Below are positions 43,563-53,517 of a DNA stretch of 64,000 nucleotides, in pieces. This DNA is from Amoebophrya sp. A120 (Eukaryota; Sar; Dinophyceae; Syndiniales; Amoebophryaceae). Numbering within the stretch: the first letter of the stretch is position 1; every line of letters begins with the position of its first letter. Under the pieces are notes generated by a model, which made no database searches, had not been told where the DNA came from, and saw nothing but the letters and a program-made list of their open reading frames with translations. The DNA lies in the NCBI GenBank assembly GCA_905178155.1, contig CAJINV010000005.1, forward strand, positions 5,979,754 to 6,043,753, in the 5' to 3' direction. The position numbers and the translations under genes were made by a program.

Positions 43563-45490
43563 TTACGCCCCGGCGTACATCCTGGTTTCCAAATCGTTCG
43601 CCTCTGCTATCAGCTTGTCTGCGCTTTTATGCATTGCAAAAATATCGCTATCAAAGTAGTGGTGAAGAAAAAGTGTTTTGCAAACTAAGAACCTTAATTG
43701 CAAAATCAGAGTCAGGTCATTCACTCTGTCATGCATGACTACACTCATTGCGAGTACGATATTGTTGCAAGTGATACATTTTTTCGAACAGCAGGTTAAA
43801 CGCCTGGATCACGTTTTCCCCCGTCTGAGAAGACAGCTCGAAGTAGTAAAACCCATGCTCCTTCGCGAACGTCTGCCCCTCCTGCTTTGTCACTTGCCTG
43901 CTCGGTAAATCGCACTTGTTCGCACATAGCAAGCAGACCGCGTTTCCGAAAGTGAGGCCATGCGTCCGCGCTTCCCAAAGCCAGGTACCTGGCGGGTTTT
44001 TTTAAATCAGGGAGGATTTCGATCCTGTGTTTTTGTTGTATCAAGAAGTTCTTTAGATGAAGCACATGATACGTAGTAGAGTTCATAAAACTCTTCCAGG
44101 TACCAAATTTAGAAACTGTTTTTTTTGTAGAAAGTACTTTCCAGCTTCCGAAAAGTTTCCGCGTTGGTGCTATCGTAGCAGACCAGCACGCCCTGTGCGT
44201 TTTCGTAGAACTCCACCCGGATCTCCCGAAACTCTTCGTGGCCAGAGAGATCGAAGAAGTTTACTTTTATCTTTTGCTTCGGATCCGGAAAATGTTGTTG
44301 ACTCGCCGCTGCTTTGTTCTTTTTCTGCTTCACACTGGGCTGGACAAAAACCGTTTTCACTCCGTAATCCACCCCAATCGTCGAAATGTAGCGCGGCACA
44401 AACCGGCCCTCGCAGAACCGCTTTATCAAACACGACTTGCCGGAATTGCTTGCGCCGATAGAAATCACCTTCACCCGACTCGTGTTGTTGTCGTTATCAG
44501 GATTGTTTGTGCCGGAGGTTTGGTTTTGCTGCTGCTGCGTCATCGAGGCGTACTTTGCGCTGTCCCACGCTGCCCCGCGAAAGGGAGCAGAAGTAGAGGC
44601 ACTGGAAGTACTGTGGTCTTCGGAAGAGGAGTTGTAATTGTTATGTCCACTCGCTGCTCCTGATGACGAACTAGAGCCACCGGGACCTGCTCCTGATGTT
44701 GCACCACCAGCAGAATTCGCATTGTTCGTCGTGTACGCTGATTTTATCTTCGCGATCAGTTCCGCGCGCTCGAAGCAATCATCCGATCGGACGTTCATTT
44801 CAGTGAGGAGTAATTTCAGCTCCCGGATCGTCATCTCCTCTAGTTGCGCGGCGGATGGGCGGGGCTTGGAACTGCGAGCGTTCTGTAGTTTTGGGGAGAA
44901 TTGGTTGTTTTGATGTGTGTAACAAGTGAAGTAGGCTCCGCCTGGCAATAATATGGAAAACTGAGTGTGTGACAGTGACATGCAAAAGCTTCAACACTCC
45001 AACTCTACCGCATCTTCATGCGCAGTAGAGAAAATCAGAAGCACAAGCACATGACAAAAGCAAGCGGGTGAAACTGTACCCCAGTACTAGCACCCGCCCC
45101 GGCATTCGCGGCTCCTGGCGGCGGTTTCTTTGGCGGCGCTGGTTTCGAAGCACCAGAGCTCCCACCCGATGAAGAACTCGATCCTGCAGGTGCGCCGCTG
45201 CTGTTTGAGCCGTAGGACCCCGGTCCCGTTGGGCCGGAAGTCCCGCTGCCAGGTATAGTAGAAGAAAACGAGCCGAAGGAGAAGAAGATGCTCCGGTCGT
45301 ACACCGTCCGTTTGGCTTCGTCGGACAGGGTTTCATACGCGAGAGAAACGTTCTTGAAAATTTCCACATTTCCGCCTTTATCGGGGTGGTGGCGGAGGGC
45401 GGCTTTTTTGTAGGCTTTTTTCAGCTCGTCCGGAGTGCAGTTTTGCCCGACCTGGAGAAGGTCGTAGTAATTCAAACTGGCGGAAGACAT
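43563..45490 (-). CDS. J-domain / SAP-like / Rab-like GTPase fusion (RJL-related)
   Basis: A spliced protein of 476 residues. Residues about 6-70 are a J domain (YYDLLQVGQNCTPDELKKAY, HHPDKGG with the HPD triad, AYETLSDEAKRTVYD). A Gly/Ser/Pro linker follows. Next is a SAP-like helical pair, MTIRELKLLLTEMNVRSDDC FERAEL. A Ras-superfamily GTPase follows: G1 GASNSGKS, G3 DLSGHEEF (Gly at the position of the catalytic Gln's neighbour), G4 NKCD, G5-like SSQTGEN. Exons: 45490-45080, 44882-44138, 43988-43777, 43625-43563, total 1431 nt (477 codons). Introns 44883-45079 and 43989-44137 are GT-AG; 43626-43776 is an introner. The GTPase resembles RJL/DNAJC27 proteins, but there the J domain is C-terminal; here it is N-terminal. 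Likely links HSP70 recruitment to a GTPase switch. The fusion depends on the 44883-45079 splice, which is in phase. Confidence 0.85.
43626..43776 (-). mobile_element. Introner (A-like) in J-GTPase gene
   Basis: 151 bp. Arms TATCACTTGCAACAATATCG and TATGCATTGCAAAAATATCG. The flanks give only a short AAA-type repeat. Removal reads LLFEKMSADKLIAEAND and leads to the stop at 43563. Confidence 0.85.
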
Positions 45491-46746
45491 AGTGTTGCTG
45501 GATTTATTTCGGGTCACAGGAATAGCGAGTTTTACTCTACTGGTTTCAACATCAAATCGGATTCAAAAGAACTATGTTGACATCAGCCACGTCTTGTTCA
45601 TACTCGAAGATGCTAGTACCCACCCTGTTAAGAAGTTGCCAGATCCTGATTCTGACACAAGAGCCGCGACAAAGCCAAACATCTCTCTTTCCCTCGCAAC
45701 TTTGCGTATATGCGTCCACTCCACGACCATTTTTTACATTATCGATGAAAAAATCAATTCTAGCACTCCAATACCGCAACTCGTCGAAAGCACCACTTTG
45801 CCGCAAATCCTTCTCGTCTACTTCATCAGTACCCCACGACGTCCTCTTGAACGACAAACATTCTCACTCATTAGCAACAGAAAAAAAAAACGAAAAATTG
45901 TGTGTGAAAAACGATTGGGGCCGTGCAGCATGTGGAAAACTTCTTGTCGTCGCAAAGAAACTTCCGACAAGCGACACGCACGTGTGCTAATATCAGATTC
46001 GAGGTTGCGCAGCCTCATATTCGAAAATGCACACAAAGGAAGGTCCGGATAAAAATTTCGCCGCTTGCACATAGTTGTGAGCGAAGTCTGGTTTATAATT
46101 CGTGTCCCTGACATGAACTCCTAGATCAGCCTTTAGTACTTACTGCCAACGGGAAGATGCTGAAAATCGCTGGTGTGCGCCATGCTAGTCGTGAAAACAA
46201 AATCTACTATGCAAAATGACCCAAGCGAACAAAGCGTGGCTGTAACTCTAACTTCTTGATGCGAAAGGCAAAAGGGATGATAAACTATCCAGCTTTGGGA
46301 TGCGTCCAATATCAGAAGCGCTACGAGGTGGTTCCACCAGGGAGCTGAATCGAAATCAACGTGCATTTTTTGAAAAAAAAGGCCAAAGCGGCCTTCAATA
46401 ACGGGCGTTTGTAAATGAATACGTACATGTTACTAGCTCGATTACCGCCATAATTGGAGAGAGAACTACTCGACCTCCCAGCCCATCTTCTCACTTCGTC
46501 GGGCTTCGCCGGCCACCTGGAGTCCCAGCACCGTGGTAGCACCCATGTTTCGCACACCACTTCGTGTTTGTCGAGTGTAAACAATTTATTTCTTGCAGCC
46601 CTTCTATATTGCAGTCATATGGCTATCGCTATTCCAACTCGGAATGCGAATGGAAATGCAGAAAAATCGCATTTTTTATACAAAATTTTGATTTTGCAGT
46701 AGCAGTGATGCCCTGAATCACACAGCAAGGACGAGCAAGCAAATTT
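45491..46746. other. intergenic, no gene recognised
   Basis: AT-rich sequence upstream of the J-GTPase. Small open frames overlap on both strands and show no motif. Confidence 0.45.
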
Positions 46747-49674
46747 TCACACGCGCATATGCGATTGCGTCCCGGGAGTTGGGGAGTTCGTGCTACTGCG
46801 GCTTCCACTGCAACTCCGCTGGGTTATTACACTAGCATTGCCCGCAGCTGTTGCACCGCTGCAGCGTCCGCCTGCCGTGGCCAACGCGATATCACTGCAC
46901 GAGGCGAAAAATAAACCTCCACACCACGGCAGCTGGTGAGAGTCTCTGCTTGTAGTTCCTGCTAGAGATGTCCTCGAAGCGACTCCTGCTACATTGTTCC
47001 CACTAGAAGTACCGGTACTGCCCCGCAGCGCCTGCTGTAGCTGTTTCCCGGGTTGCGGTCGATTTCGGGTGGTTGCAACTGAGGGATTCATCTCGTTGAC
47101 CACACCGGTGCGGTCGTCGCATAGGAGCTGGCGATCCTCGTCCGGGTTGCAGCAAGAGGAGGAGGAGGATGCAGGTTTTTTCCTGTCATCACTGATCTTC
47201 GTCGCGAAGCTGAGTCTTGTTGAACACGCGCTCGCTACACCTCTGCTAGATGTACTTCCTGCAGTCGACGCCGCCGGCACCGCTCCTGCATTTGCTGGTT
47301 CGGACGCAGGTATTGGCTTTGCAGGGGGAAGATCGCAGTCTGAGTCGCCGACGTGGAAATTGCAGTCCTCGTTGGAGTTTTCCGATAATTGTGTATCACC
47401 GTCTCCTCTTTCCCCTTCGTCACATCTCTGCACCAGCACGTCGTCGCTGCACAAAGGAGAAGGACCACCTTTCGTGTTGGCCACTACACTACCGCTGCTC
47501 GGACTCCGGTGCCACAGATGTTGGATCTTCGGTTTGCTTGCCGATGTTGTTGCCAAGGAACAGCGACCTGTCGCAGAGCTAGAACTAGCTCTGGCCGCGG
47601 CAACTCCTCCTGCAAGATCAATGTCTTCAATTCCAGCACGGACATCTCTAACCTCCTGGTCTTCAGAAGCCAATAATTCTCCCTCGGAACAGGAAGAGAA
47701 AGAGTTGTAGGAGCTGCTGGTACCAACCGAAGACACCGTCCCCGCCGACCCTGCAGACTGAAACCCATCGGGAGATAATGGATTCTGCGCTGGTGCGTCA
47801 GCGTCACCAGTGTCTTGCCCCCTCTTCTCCCTACTTCTCGCCCTTTTCGCCGCAATTTTCGATTTTCGCAGTTGGTCGTATTTGTCCATACTGTCTTTTC
47901 GACCCTTCCGCCGCTGGATCGGGACGACTGCCATATGCTCCGGGGCACTGCCAGTGTCGACTTCAACATCTGCGGTCGTGAGAGAAGCTCCTTCTACTTG
48001 AGGTTGTTCTACTTCTACTCCATTGTACTCATTATTTCCCCCGACCACGTCCAAATCACCGCTGCTTTTCGCCCTGCTTAACATCCGCGGCTTGGAAACC
48101 ATGCGGACCGGTTTTGACGATGAAAATCCGTCTTCCGACTCGTCTTCACTTGTGTAGGAGAAGTTATACCCATGACGAGATGAACTGCCTTGCCCTTGCC
48201 CGTTATTTCCCCACAACTCTTCGCACTGTCTCGCGATGGCGCGGTCTTTGGAGGATGTGCGAACTGCTCCTGCTCCTGTGTTAGGGCCATGTTGTACTCC
48301 CCTTCCATGCCCTTCCTGTAGTTCTTCTGCTTCAGTGTTACGTCGTCCACACTTGATGTCGTTGTCCCGCCCCTCTTTCCGATGCATTTTTGTTTTCTGC
48401 TGGTTGCTGATTCTGCGGTGGTATTGGTTCAGCATGATAATTTGCCTGATAGTAGACACCGCACCGCCAGCAATCCGGGCTTTTGCTGACAGAGGCGCTC
48501 CTCCTGGTCCTGTTTTGGCAGAATTTTTGCCATGACAAGAACATCTTTCCTCGTCATCCTCTTCCTCTCCAGTCGTCCCTTCCCTCTCGGGCTGGTCGTA
48601 GAAAAAAATCTCGAATTTTTCCTCTGGGGCCCAGTGGACCTTCTTCTTGAAAGTCCGGACCGTTCGCGCATCCGAAGTAGACGTCGAATAAAGAACGGGG
48701 GCGCAGAAGGAGGAGGATGCTTTGGAATTTGATCTGGAAGTTGTAGAAGTGGCTGATGTAATAGCACCTGTCGTTCCCCCGCAGCTTGTATGTCCCGTCG
48801 CTTGAACTCTGTTCTTCGCTTGCTTCACGCAGGACCGAACCGCCACCGGGCAGATGAGCAGGTCAGCGTCGATGAGGTCGTGGTCTTGTTCAATAGGTGA
48901 AGGTGATGCAGATCGTCCTTCGGGATAGTTGGAGGGAGAACTTCTACCGTGGTCCGGCTTGAGGTCCGAAGTGTTCTCACCTCCTGTTGTTCCCGAACCT
49001 GGTGAGAAAGAAGGTGAGCTGCTGGAGGAGGGTGTGGTCGTAGAACCCGAAGCCGGACTCACTGTTGCATCAAAAACTGCGCCCCTCTTCGGGGTCGGGG
49101 ACCGTTTGAGGTGAGCGGAGGCGGTTTTCGGTGGAACTTTCGCGTCGGGGTCTAGAGGGAGTGTCACGCTCGTGGTTTGTTGTCCTTGCAACGGGGCCTC
49201 GCCCTCTTGCCGTTCTCCCGCATGACAAACTGGAGCTGCAGAGCCTGAACTCCTTTGCCCCTGCTCGACTAGCACCACATTTTTCCCTTCCGCAGACGAC
49301 GGCGCGGTCGTACAACAGGCGAAAAGTCGTCTCGGCCGTGAGTTCGCCCTGCTACGGGAAGAAGAAGAGGAGCCTCCTCCTGCTGCAGCGGCTGGGACTA
49401 ACACTGTCGACCTGCTCTTCCCGCTACTTGTTTTCTGTCGTGCGAGAGACAGAGCGTTGGTTGGTCGAACGAGCATGTATTCATCTACTTGCGCGGAAAA
49501 TAAATGGACCAATAGAGCGTAGGCGACGTATACGTAGAGGCATGAGGATCTTCTTCGGGATGCTGGTACTGGTAGAAGTGATGAAGGATCTGGCAATAAA
49601 GCAGTGCGGCAGGCGGAGGCTCTGGGTGGTGTTGAAAACGGCATCTTCGTCGAGCGGCAGTAGCAGTTCCTCAT
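46747..49674 (-). CDS. Large low-complexity protein with candidate PP1-docking motif
   Basis: A single uninterrupted frame of 975 residues from ATG 49674. No enzyme domain is recognised. Composition is dominated by Ser, Thr, Gly, Ala and charged residues, so it is probably disordered. Residues about 35-55 (RRRSSCLYVYVAYALLVHLF) form one hydrophobic segment after a basic stretch, so a signal anchor is possible. About one third in, VRTFKKKVHWAPEEKFEIFF contains KKVHW, which fits the RVxF consensus for binding protein phosphatase 1, in an acidic/aromatic context common for PP1 regulators. A mid-region is rich in basic/acidic clusters (DQLRKSKIAAKRARSREKRG). It has no introner, unusual here for a gene this long. 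PP1 binding is inference from a short motif. Confidence 0.7.
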   Translation of the reverse strand: MRNCYCRSTKMPFSTPPRASACRTALLPDPSSLLPVPASRRRSSCLYVYVAYALLVHLFSAQVDEYMLVRPTNALSLARQKTSSGKSRSTVLVPAAAAGGGSSSSSRSRANSRPRRLFACCTTAPSSAEGKNVVLVEQGQRSSGSAAPVCHAGERQEGEAPLQGQQTTSVTLPLDPDAKVPPKTASAHLKRSPTPKRGAVFDATVSPASGSTTTPSSSSSPSFSPGSGTTGGENTSDLKPDHGRSSPSNYPEGRSASPSPIEQDHDLIDADLLICPVAVRSCVKQAKNRVQATGHTSCGGTTGAITSATSTTSRSNSKASSSFCAPVLYSTSTSDARTVRTFKKKVHWAPEEKFEIFFYDQPEREGTTGEEEDDEERCSCHGKNSAKTGPGGAPLSAKARIAGGAVSTIRQIIMLNQYHRRISNQQKTKMHRKEGRDNDIKCGRRNTEAEELQEGHGRGVQHGPNTGAGAVRTSSKDRAIARQCEELWGNNGQGQGSSSRHGYNFSYTSEDESEDGFSSSKPVRMVSKPRMLSRAKSSGDLDVVGGNNEYNGVEVEQPQVEGASLTTADVEVDTGSAPEHMAVVPIQRRKGRKDSMDKYDQLRKSKIAAKRARSREKRGQDTGDADAPAQNPLSPDGFQSAGSAGTVSSVGTSSSYNSFSSCSEGELLASEDQEVRDVRAGIEDIDLAGGVAAARASSSSATGRCSLATTSASKPKIQHLWHRSPSSGSVVANTKGGPSPLCSDDVLVQRCDEGERGDGDTQLSENSNEDCNFHVGDSDCDLPPAKPIPASEPANAGAVPAASTAGSTSSRGVASACSTRLSFATKISDDRKKPASSSSSCCNPDEDRQLLCDDRTGVVNEMNPSVATTRNRPQPGKQLQQALRGSTGTSSGNNVAGVASRTSLAGTTSRDSHQLPWCGGLFFASCSDIALATAGGRCSGATAAGNASVITQRSCSGSRSSTNSPTPGTQSHMRV

Positions 49675-50314
49675 CTTTTGACTTTGAATTTTGCAGAAAT
49701 GCAGACTAGGTGACGGCGCGTGCAGCTGTTCATCTGCACGTCGATAAAAGGTGCAGGCTATTGGTATTGTTTCATGTTAAAGCCGAACGAATATAAGATT
49801 TGATCAAGGGACGACCAACTGCAGGTGTACGTGTAGTTTGTTCAAGTACTACAGGATGAAGTCGTTGGCAGGTGCGTCTGTCCTCACACACAGTTTTCTG
49901 CTCCCTTGCTCAATGAACCTACCTGCTCGCCACCGAGGCACAGGCAACACCGTCGCAATCATCTCTAGGCCTGATTCTGTCTGAGATGTTTCTCTCTTTT
50001 TTTTCAGGTAGTACGATGGATATTAGCGGATCTTCACCAGCAGGTGGTTCTCGTGGTTAATAACACAATGCTGCATACATTGTACAGGCATGTCAAGAAA
50101 CACCGGGTAGAAGAACATAGAAACAGGAGCTGGCTTGTGCCGTTTCCAGCACACCCCAATGCCAATCTACCAAAAGCAAAATTTTTCTGCGCCAACACTG
50201 GACCTACTTCTCTTGCGAAATTCATTTTGTCGTTCGTTCTTTCTTGATAATTATGATCCTGATTGCAAAATCTGAATAAGAATAAGCAACACAAATTCGC
50301 TGCATTTCAAATCG
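49675..50314. other. intergenic between the low-complexity gene and the VTC1-like gene
   Basis: No gene recognised. A T-run precedes GCAGGTAGT near 49990-50010. Presumably holds the promoter of the 975-residue protein gene. Confidence 0.4.
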
Positions 50315-50986
50315 TCAATACGCTCTTACAACAGCATACACCATGACCACCGTCAAGAAGACACCGAATCCGAGGAAAAATTTGATTTCCCGAAATTCCG
50401 TGCCCGTATTACTACTCGCTGTCTGCAGCACCGCCATTCGCCGTCGGTGCATCACGTACATCCAAACCGTGAAGCACAAGGTGATGAGCAAAAGGCAAAA
50501 CGCGAAAAGATTCGCGGCAGAAGCAGAAACTTTGCTGCCGACAAAACTGAAAGATGAACTGGATGAACTTCTGCCGTTGAAGATGACGTTGCTCCCATTT
50601 ATTTTGTCATCTCCAACACTGTAGTCCTCTGGTGGTAGAGCTGCTGGAGAAATCGATAGCACGTTCTTCTTGTCGAACTTGAACAAAACCAAGCCTCCGA
50701 CTAGCACACAAACGTGCATCCAGTGGAGAAACGTTCTCTCCTGGGCGAAAAAGGTTTTCGGGCCGACGAGCAGAGAGTAATGGACGTCGGGGGGAGGTTC
50801 GTGGTGGTCCGGAGCACCTTCAGGTGGGATTTTTGAGTTCATCTCGGGAGAACGACGAGGAGGGGGCTGCGGTTGTTGCGGTGGTTCGGGCTCGCCAGGG
50901 AGCTCGTGGAAAGAGAAGGCAACGGTGGTGGGTTTGACATCTTCGAGGTCTTCGTCATTTTCTATTCGTGGAGCAATGTTTGCCAT
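50315..50986 (-). CDS. Vtc1-like / DUF202 membrane protein
   Basis: A single exon of 223 residues, from the ATG at 50986. The N-terminal 70 residues are Pro/Glu-rich. The rest is the DUF202 (Vtc1) fold: VGPKTFFAQERTFLHWMH, the hallmark K/F-E-R-T-F-L block, followed by three membrane helices (VCVLVGGLVLF; NLFAFCLLLITLCFTVWMYV; FFLGFGVFLTVVMVYAVV). The basic loop MHRRRMAVLQ follows helix 2. In yeast, Vtc1 is the small membrane subunit of the vacuolar transporter chaperone complex that makes polyphosphate and moves it into the vacuole. In protists the complex sits in acidocalcisomes. The insert between helices 1 and 2 is longer than in the yeast protein. No SPX or catalytic VTC domain is encoded here. 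No introns. Confidence 0.88.
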   Translation of the reverse strand: MANIAPRIENDEDLEDVKPTTVAFSFHELPGEPEPPQQPQPPPRRSPEMNSKIPPEGAPDHHEPPPDVHYSLLVGPKTFFAQERTFLHWMHVCVLVGGLVLFKFDKKNVLSISPAALPPEDYSVGDDKINGSNVIFNGRSSSSSSFSFVGSKVSASAANLFAFCLLLITLCFTVWMYVMHRRRMAVLQTASSNTGTEFREIKFFLGFGVFLTVVMVYAVVRAY

Positions 50987-51099
50987 CTTTTCTTGATGCT
51001 GACAGGGCGTTGCGCCTGTGCTAAAATTGATTGCTGGGTGGCACTAACACTATGGAGCAAAGCAGAGTCAACCAACCAATATGAATGCAAATAAGTAAT

Positions 51100-52930
51100 C
51101 AATAAAGACCACCATAGACATAGTCGTGTGCGACGAAATAAAATTAATACCGCCCAGGGTGGGCGACAGAACACACTCCAAGTCACAGACATAGTTTATT
51201 CTTGCCGGCGGTGCGGGAACTGAAAGAACGTCGATCTTCACGACCAAGCCCAGCGGGCGCGAGCCACACGGGGCCGCTGAGGACACCTTGCACGAGCCAA
51301 GTGCAAGGAGCGTCAACAAAGCTAGGCTGCTCCATAGCACACAGACCCTTCGGGAGGCCAACCACGCGGGCCGTGCCGGCGCCGCCGGGCCACGCGCAAC
51401 ATTACTTAGCGCAACACCCACGCCACGCGGGGAGGCGCGCGCAGGCAAGCACGGCTGGGAAGGTGGCAACCAAAGACATCGGCATCGCCCCCCCAGCACC
51501 GGCGCTGTCCGAACGAAGCCCGGCCGCGGCCATCGATCCATCCTTCCGGCGCTGACGGCCTGCAACAAAATACAACAAAACGACGGGCCACAACCAAACA
51601 ACAGAGGGCCCGCCTGCCTAGGTCTCGCCCGGGCGCATGATATGCCCGGCATCTATCTTAGTACTAACAAACCACGCGGCGCCACTCGTCGCCGTCTTTG
51701 TCGCCACCACCCGACCACTGGCCGCCTGTCTGTCACAGGGCCGCCCGGTCCTCCGCCAGGAAACTCCCACTATGCTTGCGGCGCGCCATGCTTGCAGGGC
51801 GACGGCGCCCGCTGCCGGGCTCGGTGGCGCGCATGCTATCCCCTGGGCCCCCGAAGAAGAGCCAACACCCACAACCGGGCGGGGTCCGAAACTGCTAGGG
51901 AGGAAATAGAATAACCGGGCGCGGGCTCTCTGCGCCGTTGCCGCGCCAGCTTGGCAGCGTATTCACGCGCGCGCAGCTCTAGAACCCGGCCTGCGCTGCT
52001 TTCCTTTGCTTCTGCCCAGCCAGATTCGCCGGGGGGCGCGGGCGTTTTCGCTGCTAAAATAACCCCCCAACCAACACCAGAAGCCCCGGGCCGAAGCCGG
52101 GGGCCCCGTCGGGGGGGGGGGGGCCGCGCCTTGGGAGGTGCCTGCTCCCTCCGAGGGCGGCAAGGCGTCCGCTGGCTCCCGGGGGGGGCCTGGTGGCCCA
52201 AGGTCGGCCCATGCAATCCAACGCCGGCCGGCCCGCGCGCATTGGGTGGCGCGCGCCAACTTTGCGCGCAACCCCAAGCGACTGGGCCAAGGGCCAGCGG
52301 CCTGGGGCGGAGGCTCCAAATCTGCGCCGTTTGCCGCGCCCTTCTCTTCAGCATCGTCCCAGAAGAGGGGCAACGTCGGAAGCAAGGGCAACCGGATCCA
52401 GGTCGCCCGTGGCCAGTCCTTCCTTGGTGTAACCGTGCCCGGAGTACACCGAGGGCACACCCGGCAAGGGGCTACCGAAATACTTCAGCCGCCCCACCGC
52501 TGCCCACTTTCCAGGACGCTCAACAAAGCGCGGCCGGCCGCTGGACCTTCCAAACTAGCACGCCCGCCACGCGCACAACCGAGACCGTCGCCCAGCCGGC
52601 AGATAGAACCTCGCGCACGCGGCAGCGGGGCGCGCGGTGAGCAAGGGAAACCGCGGGACCGGTGGGCCCCCTCTATGAACGCGAAAAAAATCGAGACGCG
52701 CTCTCTGTCCCTCAGCGCAGCAACAGAGTCTTGTAGCCCACGGAGCCTGGCTGCCCTCGCGAATTTTTGCAGCCTCTACTTCATTGAAAAAGAACAGCGA
52801 ACTCCAGCGGTCCCGTCGTCCTCGACTTCGAAGTCAAACATCTGCCCAGCGGCTTTTTTCCTTCTCTATTTTCTGTTGCTCCTCGCTTGCATTAGCGTTG
52901 CTTTCATCTTAGCCGCAATGCGATAACACG
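51100..52930. other. GC-rich island II, no gene recognised
   Basis: About 1.8 kb of GC-rich sequence between AT-rich flanks, similar in feel to island I (long G runs at 52114, GGCCCGCG-type words). Open frames occur on both strands and none has a recognisable motif. No introner words. I found no long exact match to island I by eye. Confidence 0.6.
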
Positions 52931-53517
52931 CAAATACAGAGAAAAAAAATGAAATGGAAACTCGTCATATATAGACGAGGGGGCTTCAACATGCTGGCCA
53001 TGCCCTAGTGTTCTCCGTTTGAAAATGATAGAGAAGTAGCAGTGACAGTGAGATTATATAGGTGAGTGCCCATAGTAGCAATGGTCTTCGTTCTGGTTTA
53101 TTTGGCTTTTTGCTAAAAGGACACGCTCGCTGCGCGAGCCCTTGACTGCACGAAGAAATATTTTTCACATGATGCACCGAGCAACTACTTGTAAACAGTC
53201 ACGCAGCGTGGCGCCGGCCTTTCCTATTAACAATTAAGACTTATAATAAATCCTTTCGAAAAAAAAATAAATGTGTACGTTAAAGACAACCAGCAAAACC
53301 TGTCGCAAGGGTACTAGCTCAAGAAGCAAAAACATTTAAAAAAAAAACTGCTTAAACAGATCTGCGCTACACCGAGACCAATTACACTTTGCAAGACCGG
53401 TTGAAAATTTTTAAGATGAAACGACGCTAAAGATCAACCTGCTTTGTTTCACATGAATGATCAGAATCAACTTTCTACTTTTCCTCTACGTCTAAAATGA
53501 TTTCCACACGACAATAA
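52931..53517. other. intergenic, downstream of the VPS13-like gene
   Basis: AT-rich, with an A-run near 53257-53266 and 53335-53347. Nothing recognised. Confidence 0.45.

Noticed and set aside
51202-52926. Plus- and minus-strand frames of 110-260 residues in GC-rich island II
   Set aside because: Same composition effect; mutually overlapping and without motifs.
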